Notes under the pieces: model-generated | What the model saw: the letters and a program-made list of their open reading frames with translations, nothing else | Databases searched by the model: none | Told to the model about the DNA's origin: nothing | Assembly (NCBI RefSeq): GCF_041381155.1 | Contig: NC_091142.1 | Location: 21,104,362 to 21,168,361 of the forward strand | DNA: 64,000 bases | Direction: 5' to 3' | Origin: Argopecten irradians | Taxonomy: Eukaryota; Mollusca; Bivalvia; Pectinida; Pectinidae | Shown here: positions 34,139-48,045 of the stretch, one piece after another | How positions within the stretch are numbered: position 1 is the first letter of the stretch | How the letters are laid out: each line of letters opens with the position of its first letter | Translations under genes and position numbers: made by a program

Positions 34139-37100
34139 TCACAGAGCATCATTTGGCTTAGAATCATTTTCAGTTGTTATACGTAAATGAGTATTATCCC
34201 GATTTCCGTAGAAGTTGAATAAGACTAACTCTCGGAAAGACAAACTGCGGTCAGTTTTGAGCAGTGGTATGGTGACGTCACGGCAGGCGGGTCCCCATTC
34301 TGTTGTTGGAGTGGTGGAGATCCTTAGGCGCTATAATTAACATTCAAATTCAAATGCATACGTTAATGATTGAGTAATTATTCTATTCAAGCCTAATACA
34401 AATGTAAACTCACTAGATGTATTACCTCGAGCACTCGACATAACATATATTGTATATCGTGTTGAGCCCTGGAGATACTATATAACATGAAACAATCGTG
34501 GGACTTTCTTTCGTGGGTTGGAAATTTCGAGGGTAAAATATTTGTGTTAAGCAGATGGAGCAAATTTTTCTATTCATGGTTGCATAGCAACAATGAAAAC
34601 AACAGCGAAGATTTCATGTTAAAAGTAATAGGTCGAGCGCTTGGGATGTCACAGAACATTGGCTACCGTCCTTGGATACGACACTGTCATATCCGGGGCA
34701 TGTCTCAGAAATGAATTATAGAAAATGTTACTTCATTATATTTTTTTATACTCTCGAATGCATGCTTTTTACTTTGCATTGTCAACTTTAGCTATAATCA
34801 TATTGCGAATAATCTAAATATAAATATATAAGTAATCAAGGTATTCTCATTGTCCATAGTAATTTAATACCTTAGCCATCACCATAATTGTTATTACTGT
34901 ACCTTTTTCAGAGATCCTTTCTGTGTAATGATAATCCTGACCGCGTACAGGATGATGGGTACAACTGAGGCCAGAGAGAAGCACCATCCAATAGCCGTGG
35001 CGTAGGTAGGGTAAGTATAACTCCCCAGGGTTGGGGGTCGATAGGTGTACACGCTTACCACAAGTAGGAACTGAGCAAAGAATTGACAAAACAAGTACAG
35101 TCTCATCTCTAAAGACCGCCCAAATGGCCATTTATATACTAGTGGTCTTTATACACAGGTAAAATTTTGTTTAAATTGACCATTGGGGTACCAAAGAAAG
35201 TGGTCTTATACAATCATTTCTATAGACAGATCTGTCGCCTCGGTGTTCTATCAAAAAGTTTGGTTTTATTAGTTAAACGTCCTATTAACAGACATGGTCA
35301 TGTAATTTAAGGACGTGCCAGGTTTGTTGGTGAAGGAAAGCCGGAGTACCCAGAGAAAAACCACCGACCAGTACCAACGTAGTCCCGTTTTATCAGAATA
35401 GGGCAGTCTTTCGTCAGAGATCTAGTCGTATATATGTTTCTATTGTATGGGCAAAGGTCTTCTTAAATATTTACAGAAATGTATTATATTGATTCATTCC
35501 AAATGTACTAGAATGTAATATCACTTGAATACCGTGTTGCTAGTTGGACGCTGATGTGGCATTCTAAATAAAAGTATATACGTATGAGCAGGACTGCTTC
35601 ACAAATATTGTCAGATAGCTGTGCATTAAACTTCGCATTCCGATTTCTCAAATAGAACTGCAGATTTAAATCAAAACGATTTACAAAAAAAATTCACTGT
35701 GACCTATTTTTTGACACTAAGTTATATTTTCCAATATGTTTTATTTTCAACATATCAATGCATTATCATTCTTTAAATATCATTCAAAAATATCATTTGA
35801 TTCCAGCAAAACTGAACAAAACAGATAATTGACCTTCCTATTTAACCTCACATAACTGACAAGGAACTACGACCTGACCTTACGTATTAGTCCTATCATG
35901 ATACCCTAACCCCCCGGTATCTGTGAACAAAAATAATGTTTATCGGTCATGGCCACCAAAGGACCCAAATAGACAATCTTTGTTTCGGGGTCTGGAATGA
36001 CCTTTGATAATGTTAAGTGAGTTGAAAATTATTTGCACCCATCATTTAATTTCAAGTTCATTTTGAATATATCGTATAAAGCTGTATATATGAGGATATT
36101 TAAGACTACTGGGAACTCACCAGTAGAAACATTGGCATAATGAAAGCACAGCTAAATCTGATGAGTGCTGGTAGAGGCCTTCCGAGCATCAGCTGTATAT
36201 CTCTATCAATCTTGTCCCCACCTACAAAGCATTGACTGAATTGAATATCATCACAATATCATATGAATTTATATATTTAATGATTATCATAGTACGTGTA
36301 TTACTTGCTTTCGTTTGTGTGTAATACAAGATCTCCATTACAATTGTATTGTCTTTTTTCACCAGACAATCTAATTAGTATTATGCTAAATGAATACTAG
36401 TCCGTTGGTTGTGTGAGTGAGAGAATCTCTACAGAGTTTGTTTTACAGACAGCATCCCCTTTTAACAAACAAGTTCAAGGTCCAAACACACACTGCTCAA
36501 CGTACAACGAAGTATACCAAAACATGTTAATCTAATAATTTGTGTGACAGAATACACCATATACCGAATCATTAACATACTGGATCATCACCATGTTGAA
36601 TTATCACTGATTCATCGCCATGTTAAATAATCATGAATCACATGCGAATCATCACCAAACCACATGCCGAATCATCACCAAACTCAATCATCACCATGCC
36701 GAATCATCACCAAACTCAATCATCACCATGCGAATCGAAATCATCTCTGAATCATCATCATCTGAATCATCACTGAATCATCACCATACTGAATCATCAC
36801 TGAATCATCACCATCTGAATCATCACTGAATCATCACCATACTGAATCATCACGAATCATCACCATGAATCATCACTGAATCATCACCATACTGAATCAT
36901 CACTGAATCATCACCATACTGAATCATCACTGAATCATCACCATACTGAATCATCACTGAATCATCATCACACCATACGAATCATGAATCATCACTGAAT
37001 CATCACCATAGTCACTGAAATCATCACTGAATAGTCTGAATCACCATCACTAAATCATCACTGATCATCATAAGCCACCATGCTTAGCCATCACCATGTG

Positions 37101-40100
37101 CAAGATGATTTTGACACGTTTAATATTTTAATGAAAATAGACAAAATATCACACCGCAAAACATTTCTGTATACTATGCTACTTTTAGGCAAGTATCTTT
37201 TAGCATACCATATATCCAAAAGAAAACGATAGATTCTCCTATACAGATCAGCATGATACTCCAAGTAGCGAGATACCAGTCAACCAGTTGGAACATGTAG
37301 ACCCCAGCCTGTAAAACGAAACGCAACACCACGTGCATTTCGGGAAAATGAGTATGTGAACCACTCCACCACCTTTACTAATATTATAAAATTGCTTTAA
37401 AACACGCAAAGGGGGATTCATCGCGTCTGAAAAAATTGGACCGCACATTTGCGATATATGTATAACGACATAATTAGTTCAACTATAAAAATAGCATACC
37501 TTTGTAGCAAAAGGAATGCTCAGCAAGAGTGCAAGAACGCTAAACCCGCCTAGTAACCATGGACGTTTATTGTGTAGAAAGCTTGGAAAATTTTCCTCCA
37601 AGATTAGCATTACCGGTTCAGTTTCAATGGTCTGCAACAGAAATACAAAGTGAATGATGAAATGAAGAAACCGACGAGTTATTGGCAACGCCGCGTCATA
37701 TTAGACAAATGAGAAAGCTTCCCTTCAGCAGATTTATAAGACAACAGCAAGGCTTTTCTTAAGTTCTAAAAAGATTTTTAAAAACAACGTTGATACCATG
37801 TTCTATGTCAAGCACTATAGAAGCCCAAAGTCTGGTAAAATCTTACCATAGCATCAATGCCCGGTAAAAGAAGCGTGACAAAAAACAAAACGCACCAAAC
37901 TTGTGGCAAGGGGAAATAACTCAACGCCTTTGGATACGCAATGAACCCAATCGAAAATCCACCTATAATAATAAAATACAACAGTATTTATCTTACAGAT
38001 TCATCAGTCTACGGAACATATAAGTATGTAAACGTTTAAAACAAATACAATATACAAGTGCGAAACTGCATGATAAAATAGTGGATTGAACTTACAAATG
38101 TTAACAATATTTAGTTCATGTCGATTCCGCTATACGTGATGCTGACATTGACACGCATTCATTCACATGCACGGAATAGCATCCAACATTCCCTTCCCAG
38201 CCCAGTCATATAATACAGACAAGCATTACCTTATGTCTTTTTATACGGGCGCTAAGCATGAACTTCAGATACACCCAAATGGTGATTTTTTTCTGTAGGA
38301 CAGAATTTTTAACTATGATAAAAGGGTTTAGAAGATCCTTTTAATATTGACACAAACGAAGCGCATCGTATTTGTTATTTTTCATCAACGATTTGACGGT
38401 TTATGTTGGGTATACCAGCAGAGTGTCCCAGCTGCAATCTCAATTTATTGTACAAAACATACAGACAATACTTACCTGATGTAACAGCGTCGGTGATTGG
38501 TACGTTGGCTTCTGACGCCATGACCCCTAACACGGAGAAGACAACCAGTCCATTCAGAAGGCCGTACAGTAAGGTCGCCACTGTCGTGGATACTGCCGCC
38601 CTGTTGGAACATAGTCAAAACGTTCATTGAAATTTAGATAAAATTATTGTCGTCGACATTGTTATTTTAATGGGTCTAGCGAATACATCACGCAACATTT
38701 ACATTATTCTCCTCCTTGTTGATTTTGGTTTATGAACGCACTATTAACGGCTAGGGTTATTGAAGGTCGGTATCGTGTACATGCATTGTGTTGCAGGATA
38801 CTGTCGTATGTTTTGTTGTGACTCTTTGTAACAGTGCAAGTCCTTTAAGTATCATCTGACTGAAGCATACATAAAGAACAAACACATCCAACCCGATCAC
38901 ATAATACCGACAACAGGACAACCAGACGACCCATTTCCCTTAAATCTGGGTCAGAATCTACCACTTTTATAACCTAGGTGTGTTGCATAGGGAACATCAC
39001 CATCAGTCTCCCTCACAGGGGCGAATGATCAACCTGTTTTGTGATGTAAGTACATAAAATAACATTGACTACCTCAGACAATTGGTCCGGAAGTGATTAT
39101 GACATCCCATCATCATGAGTCCTCCCCAACCAGGTCCAAGGGTGTAAAATGTCATAAAGGCGGCTTCAATCCACACCTTTTATAACCCAAAGAGAAAAAA
39201 TATTATTGTTGATAAATAGTACCTATTTAACCATTCATAAAGTTGGCGTCCGGGAGGTTCCCTAATGCATCATTGTGGCTTCAATTCTTCAAAATAGCAT
39301 TAGTCTATATATGTGTATGATTAATGCATCAATTTTGAAAGATATAATGTTGCATACAATGTAAGAATGTTATGAATGTAATAAATGTATGTATATATTT
39401 ATGAACCTATATCAATTGAATACGTTTAATTAATGGAATTTTGAAAAGTATGCTTTTTATATCATAAACCAGCAAATAATACTGCACGTTAGTAGGTTAG
39501 TGGTAAAGTGATACTTATATATGTATGCAAATACATACTTATAGCATCAATAGATACGTGGGATGCTTTGACGCTATACCCACGGCATATCGTGATATTG
39601 GCAGTTACTGCATTAACGGATGCACTATATCCTTCAAAATGTTGAGCAGCATACACATGTACAGGCTAAATGTTATTTTGATATATCTATTAAGATACTT
39701 TATTGCATTAGGAAGTTTACCAGACCTTTGTATCAAAATTAATTCTAAAGTATATAATAAATGAGAAAATAAAATATTCTGGCAAATTTTAAGGGGCAAA
39801 TAAATATAATTTCATATTTAGTTGAATAATTAATAAGTAACGATCGATCAATTACATTAGTATAATACTGCATAAGCGTTGAAAAAACGAATATTATATT
39901 TATAACTCAATTGCTTTGCACATCTTAAAAAGTAATTATCTTCGGTGGTTGTCACTAGTAAGCGGAAGTGAAGTCACAGTTTTCTTCATCTTCGGTATCT
40001 TCAGATTATCAAAAGAGTTTATATTTAATAGGTGTACGGTAACACCACAGTCTCAAACCCAAATCATTAATGTGTAAACTGCACGCTGGAGGTAGACAAT

Positions 40101-43100
40101 CATTAAGGACTAGAAAAATCTCAAATGGTAATTTAAAATGATTTCTACCTCGATGTTACCAAGTTTTGTAAAATCTGGCGTTATAAAGTACAGCATGCCT
40201 TCTGTGGCTCCTGGTAGGAAGAGCGCCCTGACCCAAATAAGGATTACCAGAACTACAGGCAAGATGGCGGTTACGTACATCACCTACAGCAGATAAAATG
40301 TCATAATAATATGTCAATATGGCGGTTACATAGACAATATTCAAAGCACCTTACACTGAAATTGCAGACTAATATGGCGATAATTTTCTATTAAGTCAAT
40401 GCATCGAATGAAAGTTATGAACCGACATACACAGCTCAATATGACACTCAAGTACACCAGGTAACACGTGCAGTAGATTATGTTACAATAATAAACAGGT
40501 ATTTTTTCCATCTGTGATTTACCTTTCCTAATGACTTAACACTTTTCACACAGGCCAGGAAGACGATCACACGGACAACAATGTAGTAGAGAATATACAT
40601 TCCATTAACCTCCCCGATATCTTCTATCCCACTCGATCGACGTAGCACTTTCTTCCTATAATTGAAATACTGCAGTTAATGATTCATTCAAAAGAAGCCT
40701 TTCACTAAATCTTTATCGAGGTTTTATGACCATGCCTTCACAGCATACACATCTAAGACTAGCCACTAAGGTTTGATTGGCGTATTTTACGTCCTAATCA
40801 CAGTCATTTAAGGACTGTCAGGTTTGATGTGATGTTGTAGGAAAACTGAAGTATCAGGAGAAAAATTACGGACCAGCGACCTGTACCCAGTATCACAGGG
40901 ACCTGGCACGATTTTTTAAAACTAACAGTATACATATACAAATTATAGTATCAAGGGTTTGAACTAGGCGGTCGAGAAAAACGGACCTATTTTTTAAAAC
41001 CGTGATCATACCTTAAAGAGAAATAATTTATCTTTCCATTGAGTGCTTGATGAACGAAATTGGCCAAGTATTGACGAAGTTATGGCTTGATATATCGGGA
41101 AATTTACGAAAAATATGCTAGATAGACATTTCCCTGTCCGGTCGAAATGTCGTCTCGGCTCTAATGGGTACCTCAAAAACCAAGCCAAAATCACAAAATC
41201 TACGCTTGTGGTGGTAAACAGTACCCATAACTGTGTTCATCCAAAATCTCCTTTGGAGGTGTCATGACCCGTACTTTGTAGAAACTCCATTAAAACATCG
41301 TCGTGTAGCTCACTTACTTTAACCGTCACCGCCATGTTCATTTTTCTCTCGGAACGCTTCTCGACTTTACATATCGTGACTACATTATGCAAATTATGTA
41401 ATGTTGTGCTTTTGGGTAAACTCGAGAAGCCAGTATCTGCACAATATGGGTTAGAAATGTTCTCCGGAAAACGTTCAGATTACCACGCATATATGTAATG
41501 AAAATATCGGTTTCTCGTTTTTCTCAGTAATAAATCCAATCATCCTTCAAGACAAGCATTTGGTTGAGGCGGGCAAATCTCAACAGTCATAATACTTTGT
41601 CTGGAACCCTCCTGTAGCTGAGAGGTTTATATGTGTACAATGAATGTATGTCTTTGTATATTAAGAAATAATGTGAAGGAAGTTTAAAGTATATATAGTT
41701 GTGTGTTGAATGGGTTTCCTTTTGTGTGATGATGCTTAATGTTATATATTTACAGTCAGTGGTGAATTGATAGTATAAACCCCGTTTGATTTCAACCAAA
41801 GGCTACTCAACTTTATTTCTCGATAGATTGAGTATGTCACGCGCAATTTGGAGCCAAGCGGATGAATTTATGATGGTCCAAATCAGAAACTTTTGGTGTT
41901 TTCAGGACCGAACGTACGTTCGATGAACATGTACATGTATCAAAATAGGTTTTAGAACACATATACATATACGTGTGTAAATACAAATGTAGAAAAGCTA
42001 CATTGTTTATGTTACTACCGTACCTCTTTGAGCAATGCTTCCGTGCGTATGATAAATAAACAATGTTGTACAATGTACAATTTTGCACATTCCGATGACG
42101 TCACAATGTTTACATGTTGTGTGTCGGTGAGGCTGTGTTGTTCGCTACAATATGTAGATCTACATCCTATTTGTATTTTTAACATCTTTGGTTGTACGCA
42201 ATTGGATAAGATATGTCAGGACAACATCAGTCTTTGAGTTGCATAAGTTTAACCAAAACGACCTAGCACGATAATGCATTTTTGTTTGCCTCGGGGGACA
42301 GACAAGTCCGGCGAGAGTAGGTCTTACAACACAATGTACGTTTGGGTGTTTCGAAATATCAATGAAACAGAATCCTACAATTATAGCTTTACAATACTTG
42401 TAATAGATATCTCTAATATTTATTGAAGTGATTGAAACAACAATATCAATATAAGCTACCATTTTGAGAGCGGTAAACTTTTACCTAGTGGGCCTACCTG
42501 TGTTTGTACATGTTCCTCGAAACGACGTCCGATACATTTGAAAATCTCCAAAATCCGGAAATAATGACATGGAACTATGTAAACATCCGTGTATTCAAGT
42601 AATTTCAAACGTGAACTGATTAAGTAGAACTCAAGTGATCACAAAATTGAAGAAACTCTATGTTTGTCACACCTCCTTGACACAGGCAGTTTGAATCGGA
42701 CGACGCGTCACAACTACGTTAAATATCCTGCCACGTTATGAATTGTGTAAGCGTGTGTAATCATACGAAGTAAAAGATTAAAACCAAAGTGCTTTGCACT
42801 ATGGTGTTTTTAACAACAGATAAATAAAACGATTTATAGTTTCATACCGGGAAAACTCCAGATAAATGCTTCATCAGACGGAACTCATTTTATTTGTATG
42901 TTCATTGTTAAATTGGCGGGAATTTCCGCCACTTCGAGTGGCTGTTCCAAATACCTGTCGGACCTAAACGATATAATTCAATTTTAGTCTTATAAATGCC
43001 ATTAACACTATCAAGGGGACATTAATCCTTAAATAATACACTATGACGCATTTTGACGTTTGAATAAAATTTCATTTTGAACGAAAAAAAAGGAGAAAGG

Positions 43101-44288
43101 AAACCTTTTCGCGGTGTAAACCAAATAAAAAACCATATCATTTGACTTACATCCAGAATTCTTCTATAGCCGATACTGGTGAGGAAGTAATCAGTGTGAC
43201 CTTAAAAAAAGAGGTGAAATACAACGCAAGTCTAGGGAAAAAAAACGACAACTACTTATCTATTACCGTTCACAAGATGTTGTCGTGTACTTTAACGTTA
43301 ATATATAGTCAAAGGTAATTTAAAAAAACATTAATACAAGCTGTTGCCTTATTATCATATAACTCAGGTTTTTTTTCAATTGAACTTTTTTAATTAAAAA
43401 TAAGAACATAACGACCTGTTAAGTCGTTTCAAATTTGAGACCATAATATCTCATAACGAATGCATGATTGTGATCTATGATGTACTTATTTCAAATACGT
43501 TTTTAGAAAGTGGATTTCCCGTGGACGAGCTATGCGATGAAATATTCCGGTTGTTGGGACTTTGGTGAAATCCTGTGATGCAATTCTCCGTGTTCCAGGT
43601 GTTGTTGCAGCTGGTCCAAGGAAGCTCGGCTTGGAAGGAATTCACCAGGTACTCGATGATCCAGGATCGCATCGCAGTGTCATACACCAAACTCACACCG
43701 TTGATGATGAGTACAGCTAAACCAAAACCTAGGTAACAAATGGACTCGAATAAGAATTGAAGTTCATTGATAATGTTTTTCACGATCAGTGAATGCTTAT
43801 TTACCTATTCAGGACTCTTGACATATTATAACTTTAATGGGTCAGACTTTCCACTGTCTAATTTAAAAGACAAATGTTCAGGTCACCAAATTTAAAAGGT
43901 CGAAAACGAGTTAAGATAATGGCTATATATCGCAACTTTAAAGATGGGCAGATAAGAAAACTCCTGAACGATCCTAAACATAGCTTTAATCACATAACAG
44001 TTATTCCAAATTTTAGATAGTTCGAAACCAATACGCCACTTCTTAGCTACAAAAGTCATGTGTAAATTTCATGAACAATGAAACCCATTAGAACACTTTA
44101 CTGGCGACAAATCCCCCGTACACCTGTATTATTTCATCACATGGTCTCAAACGTACCTCTAAAATAATGGGCAGATATCCCAGATCCTCCACGGCCCTTT
44201 GCCGAGTACTGAGACATGGCAATCTCTATAAAGTATAGCGGGGCGCCGCACAGTAACATCAGTATGCTATATGGAATAAGGAACGCTC
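34139..44288 (-). CDS. SLC6-family (neurotransmitter:sodium symporter type) transporter, 13 exons, 5' end missing
   Basis: Thirteen minus-strand exons, all with GT-AG borders and compatible phases, encode about 573 residues: 44288-44157, 43728-43499, 43200-43151, 40655-40523, 40283-40149, 39176-39073, 38600-38476, 37962-37847, 37631-37500, 37308-37209, 36221-36121, 35070-34903 and 34330-34139 (stop TGA at 34141-34139). Visible landmarks are TM2 GAFLIPYSILMLLCGAP, the extracellular loop 2 pair SCNNTWNTENC with two possible N-glycosylation sites, TM4-5, TM6 TLGPGWGG, TM7 FSVLGVMA, TM8 LPGIDAM, TM10 AGVYMFQLVDWY, TM12 and the C-terminal WGPA motif. Family members move amino acids, amines or osmolytes across the plasma membrane using Na+ and usually Cl- gradients. 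The substrate cannot be assigned here. The exon carrying TM1 (GNVWRFPY in relatives) and the N-terminus was not found up to 64,000. Ion-site residues are unusual (see findings). Confidence 0.92.
35262..35400 (+). repeat. Dispersed mollusc repeat (GACGTGCCAGG family)
   Basis: TAAACGTCCTATTAACAGAC, GTCATGTAATTTAAGGACGT and GCCGGAGTACCCAGAGAAAA appear in the order common to a very abundant mollusc interspersed repeat. Lies in an SLC6 intron. Confidence 0.6.
35690..35945 (+). repeat. Dispersed ~250-bp repeat, copy 1
   Basis: CACTGTGACCTATTTTTTGA to CCCCCGGTATCTGTGAACAA matches 47,016-47,260 in the same orientation over about 250 bp. Unclassified, non-coding, in an SLC6 intron. Confidence 0.7.
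36570..37090 (+). repeat. GAATCATCAC tandem repeat
   Basis: About 500 bp of TGAATCATCACTGAATCATC with CACCATAC variants, in the SLC6 intron between exons 36,221 and 37,209. Open frames here are a consequence of the repeat. Confidence 0.9.
40770..40960 (+). repeat. Dispersed mollusc repeat, second copy of the 35,262 family
   Basis: TTTTACGTCCTAATCACAGT, CATTTAAGGACTGTCAGG and ACGGACCAGCGACCTGTACC show the same order as 35,262-35,400, more diverged. Lies in an SLC6 intron. Confidence 0.5.
41000..43150. other. Large SLC6 intron, no further exon seen
   Basis: The sequence between exons 40,655 and 43,151 holds no recognisable coding sequence. Short open frames on both strands have no family resemblance. 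Confidence 0.4.
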
Positions 44289-44639
44289 CTGTGAACAATG
44301 GAAAATGAAGAATAATACCTGGTTTACCTTGATAAAGATTTTTTATCTAAACAGATCATTATTACATTGTTGATCTGTATTATAAGGGTATCCATCACTG
44401 AAGATAACGATGGTATCGTTTTATTGCTTGATAAAGACGATTTCTCACTCAGACGTATTGAAAAAATGTATTTCTTTACATGTTTTTAGTTATTAAGTTC
44501 GAGTAGAATTCATATACGTCATCACCAAAATCTAAAATGAAATAATGGTGTCAGAAATAAAAAGGTTTACAAAAAACGTTAGCAAAGCTCTAACTTTGTA
44601 TGGTTTATTGTCACATTACTAGTCAGTGTAATTGAAGGA

Positions 44640-45330
44640 CGGCCCCAGTGTTGTGGTGTATGAATGTCTGTATATTTTGGCAGGCTATGGTATATTCATT
44701 TTGTTGCTCCTTATCATGCTATCTCGCTGACGGAAGCATACGGCCGACGACACCAAATAAACACATCCCATCTGGTCACCAGTCGTGAAACTCACTTTAG
44801 GCTAAGCGCTAAACATGAAACCGAACTACCAATGCCATAGCATGACCGGTTTGTGTGTGTTGCTTGGTGTCTTCGGTAGCTTGTTTCATTGATATAGCAC
44901 AAACGTTCCACTATACAAGAAGACACAAAATGAATATACCGCAGTCTCCCAAAACACGCACCGCACACTACTTAAACGCTACACACCGCATACATGGGAG
45001 ACAGTCTTTATATGACCCTGATTTTTTATAGGACGTTAATTTAATCAAACACCTGGTCGAGACACACCATATTTTACAACAGTGGTAGTTTCTTGCTCAT
45101 GCTAAGCGTTCAACATACCGGGAGTAGTGCGACTGGTTCGCCCGTTGTCAGTATAATATGACCGGGTAGGGTTGATTCAATGACATAGCAATATAAAGAG
45201 GGCAACAGTTCCATTCTACAGGAAGGCTCAACACGAATGCACTGCAGTCTCCCAAATCACGCAGCAAACAATTCATATACGCAACACCAGCATACGTTGA
45301 ATGCTGTCCTTACGTGATTGGAAACAAACA
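44640..45330 (+). repeat. Composite dispersed repeat, two copies of the GCAGTCTCCCAAA family
   Basis: Two related blocks (44,690-45,070 and 45,090-45,320) share ATGACCGG, a CATTGATATAGCA or CAATGACATAGCA word, AACG/AACAGTTCCA, GCAGTCTCCCAAA and CATACATGG/CATACGTTG. A third fragment is at 1-130. This looks like one interspersed family present as a partial tandem. Confidence 0.55.
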
Positions 45331-45339
45331 AACACAATT

Positions 45340-47010
45340 TTAAAGTGTCCCGGATTACCTACATATATTTGATAGATGAGAGAGTTCACCAAAATTATAC
45401 GTTTAAAACCAACGTTTTGATATTTGTATTACACCACCAATCGACCCCTCTCCTTTTTCATTTCACGGACACATTGCATTTGCACAAGTTCCACTGTTGT
45501 CGTTCTGTTTGTTATTCAGTACTTTGCAAACTTATATAGGCCCATATGGACTAATCATAACAATTTTTGAAATGCGGAATGTTTCGGCGAATAATAGAAA
45601 TCCTCTTTCCAAATTTATCGAGTCTAGCTTACTAGGGTATTCGTTCGAGTCCCACAGTGCTGTGGTTATGCGTGCTGGGGCGCACATACTGTGTATATTC
45701 ATCGGTAATTGGTTATGTCTAGTATACGGACCGAGCAGTTGAATTTATTAATTGTGCGCTCGTAATTCAGTTACTTTGACAATTCCTGTCATGTGTGTTG
45801 CATGTCTCGTTTATTAAACATCCTTGTATCATATACATTAGGTTAGTGTTCGTCCTGGTCTCTATGTTGTAGCTCGGAGCTTCGTTTGGCATGTTGATAG
45901 AGAGCGAGGATGAGAGGGGTTGTAGTCTCTCTCCATTACTCTATCGGGATGGGATCAAAACCGGGGGAGGGGGGGGTGGGTTTGGGCAGTCGGGAGGGAG
46001 AGACACTCGGGTTCCCCCCGTCTCATCACAGGGAGCCTTGGGGCGGGGGGTTGGAGGGACAGGCCAACAACGCGTGTATACTTCCGACAACAAGGGGTTT
46101 GTGGGGACAGGCAAAGTTTATTGACTTTGACTAGGAATATGTGCTTTACATAAAACCACAATCGTGTTTTTATGTCTAACGTGCCGGGGTTGCGGATTGA
46201 GATGGGATTCAAACTATCCGGATCAATAAGCATAGTTAACATGTTGAATTTACCCGTACAAATCAACGTTTAATTAAATGATCTTTGGTGTTAACATGAT
46301 CGGGTGAGTTTGGGGAGGGGTATGGTCGCCTCTTCCCGTACTTGCCTCGGCTGCGTGATTTGTTATTGGATGGTTTGCATTCCGCACTGCCGTGAACTGA
46401 ACTTGATGCAGATGATGCAACTCAGCCACATATTTTGCTGCTGGCGATGCGTCCCTGATGAAGATTGTGTGTTTTGTACTTTTTTTTTGAGCCATTTTTT
46501 ATCTTTTTTTGTTTTTCATTACATCATCATTAATCATAGGTCATCATCAGAGGATTTTGGAAAATGTTTTACCTATTTATCGTCTTTTTGTTAAGGTGCA
46601 TCTGTCAAGTTCCAAGTTAATCCATGTCTAATTTCAAATTTATTAGTACATAGTAAAACTATCCATAACAGAACCAAGTGCAATTTGGGGCCTCTGGTAG
46701 CCATACACCAAGCATTATTGTTTGTTTACAGATACCCGAGGGTCAGGAGATCATTATATAACTTATGATTAAGGCCAGGTAGGAGTCCCTTGCATAAAAC
46801 ATTTATTGACGTTTAAATAAAATCCCCCTCACCCCTCCCCCGTCACCAATATTATCTCATCCATGCTATTATTTGCCTAACTTTATATATATAAAAGCAA
46901 ACCATATTGCTCATTGCAATTTAATATAATAAATATATATAAACATTTTTCTGGTATTTTATGGCATCGGATGAACTTTATCCTTGAATAATTGACAATT
47001 ATCAAAACTA
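45340..47010. other. No gene recognised
   Basis: Short open frames only. The missing first SLC6 exon was searched for here by its expected GNVWRFPY pattern without success. Confidence 0.35.
45955..46015 (+). other. G-rich stretch with quadruplex potential
   Basis: CCGGGGGAGGGGGGGGTGGG then TTTGGGCAGTCGGGAGGGAG provides at least five G-runs of three or more within about 45 bases in an otherwise AT-rich window. Confidence 0.6.
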
Positions 47011-47015
47011 GCTCA

Positions 47016-47260
47016 TCACTGTGACCTATATTTGACACTCAAGTGATATTTTCCAAATGCTTTGCTTTCAACATATAAATGCAATATAATTCATGAAAAA
47101 TCATCCAAAAGCATCATTTGGTTCAAACAAAACTGGACAAAACAGAAAATTTGACTCTCCTGTTGAACCTCACATAACTCACAAAGGACCTGACATTAAT
47201 CATATGTCATATCATGATGTCCTAACCCCCAGGTATCTGTAAACAAAAAATAATGCTAAG
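47016..47260 (+). repeat. Dispersed ~250-bp repeat, copy 2
   Basis: CACTGTGACCTATATTTGAC to CCCCCAGGTATCTGTAAACA matches 35,690-35,945. Confidence 0.7.
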
Positions 47261-48045
47261 ACCCGTAAGTTGACACTAGTACTTACTTACGTTTATTATA
47301 AAAATAAATAAATAAACATTCTTTGTCAGTTAACTGTACCACGGAGGATATTATTCATTGTATATCATTTTGAACCAATGTGATGCCTGTTCGTTTTTGT
47401 TACACTCAAAAATAGTCCAGTCCTTGCGATTTCAATTTTATTCATCTCATTTCTTTGGGCATTGAACATTAACTGATAAATGACTGTAACAAACCTTATA
47501 TCATCAAAGACATCTTATTGTCTGTTTGGCCCCGCCGGCAATATAAAAAGGGTACAATGATATTTTACATATTTTGACATTTTGAAACCGATTTCCTCCG
47601 AAAGATTGAGGTTACAATACTTCTTTTACCTTAACGTCTGACAGAAAACGGACGAGAGCCGATTTGAGTAGTCCACTATCATAGTCGATAAAATATTCAT
47701 TAAGTGAATATTAAGAAAAAGGAAAAAAATACACCACGCTAATACGTGAAGTGTTCCTCAAACCATGTCCAGACCACTGGAATACCTTGTATATCTTATT
47801 CCCGGAAAATGTGTCCATCCTGTATCTACAGCCTTGGCAATGAAATATTTTGTTCAAGTCGTTATCACCAAAGTCGATACCGGTTCCTTCTGTATAAGTA
47901 TGTGTTTTCTAACAAATAAAATCACATTTCTTTTCCACTCCAAACCAGTTACTAAAATTTCACCACCTTTAATACATTCGTATTAATGCTATATATATTC
48001 TGTTCACATTTAAGTTTATGCTATGTTTAACTATAACATACATAC

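Noticed and set aside
34487-34714. 75-codon plus-strand frame
   Set aside because: Antisense within the last SLC6 intron, no family resemblance, no start or splice support.
36620-36829. 69-codon His/Ser-rich open frame
   Set aside because: Direct translation of the GAATCATCAC microsatellite inside an SLC6 intron.
45891-46124. Gly-rich open frames (GGGGGGFGQSGG)
   Set aside because: Product of the G-rich stretch. Two frames are open at once and no splice or start context supports them.
46563-46591. 29-bp exon on the minus strand (GTAAAAC donor)
   Set aside because: Length and phase do not fit the neighbours and two of three frames have stops.
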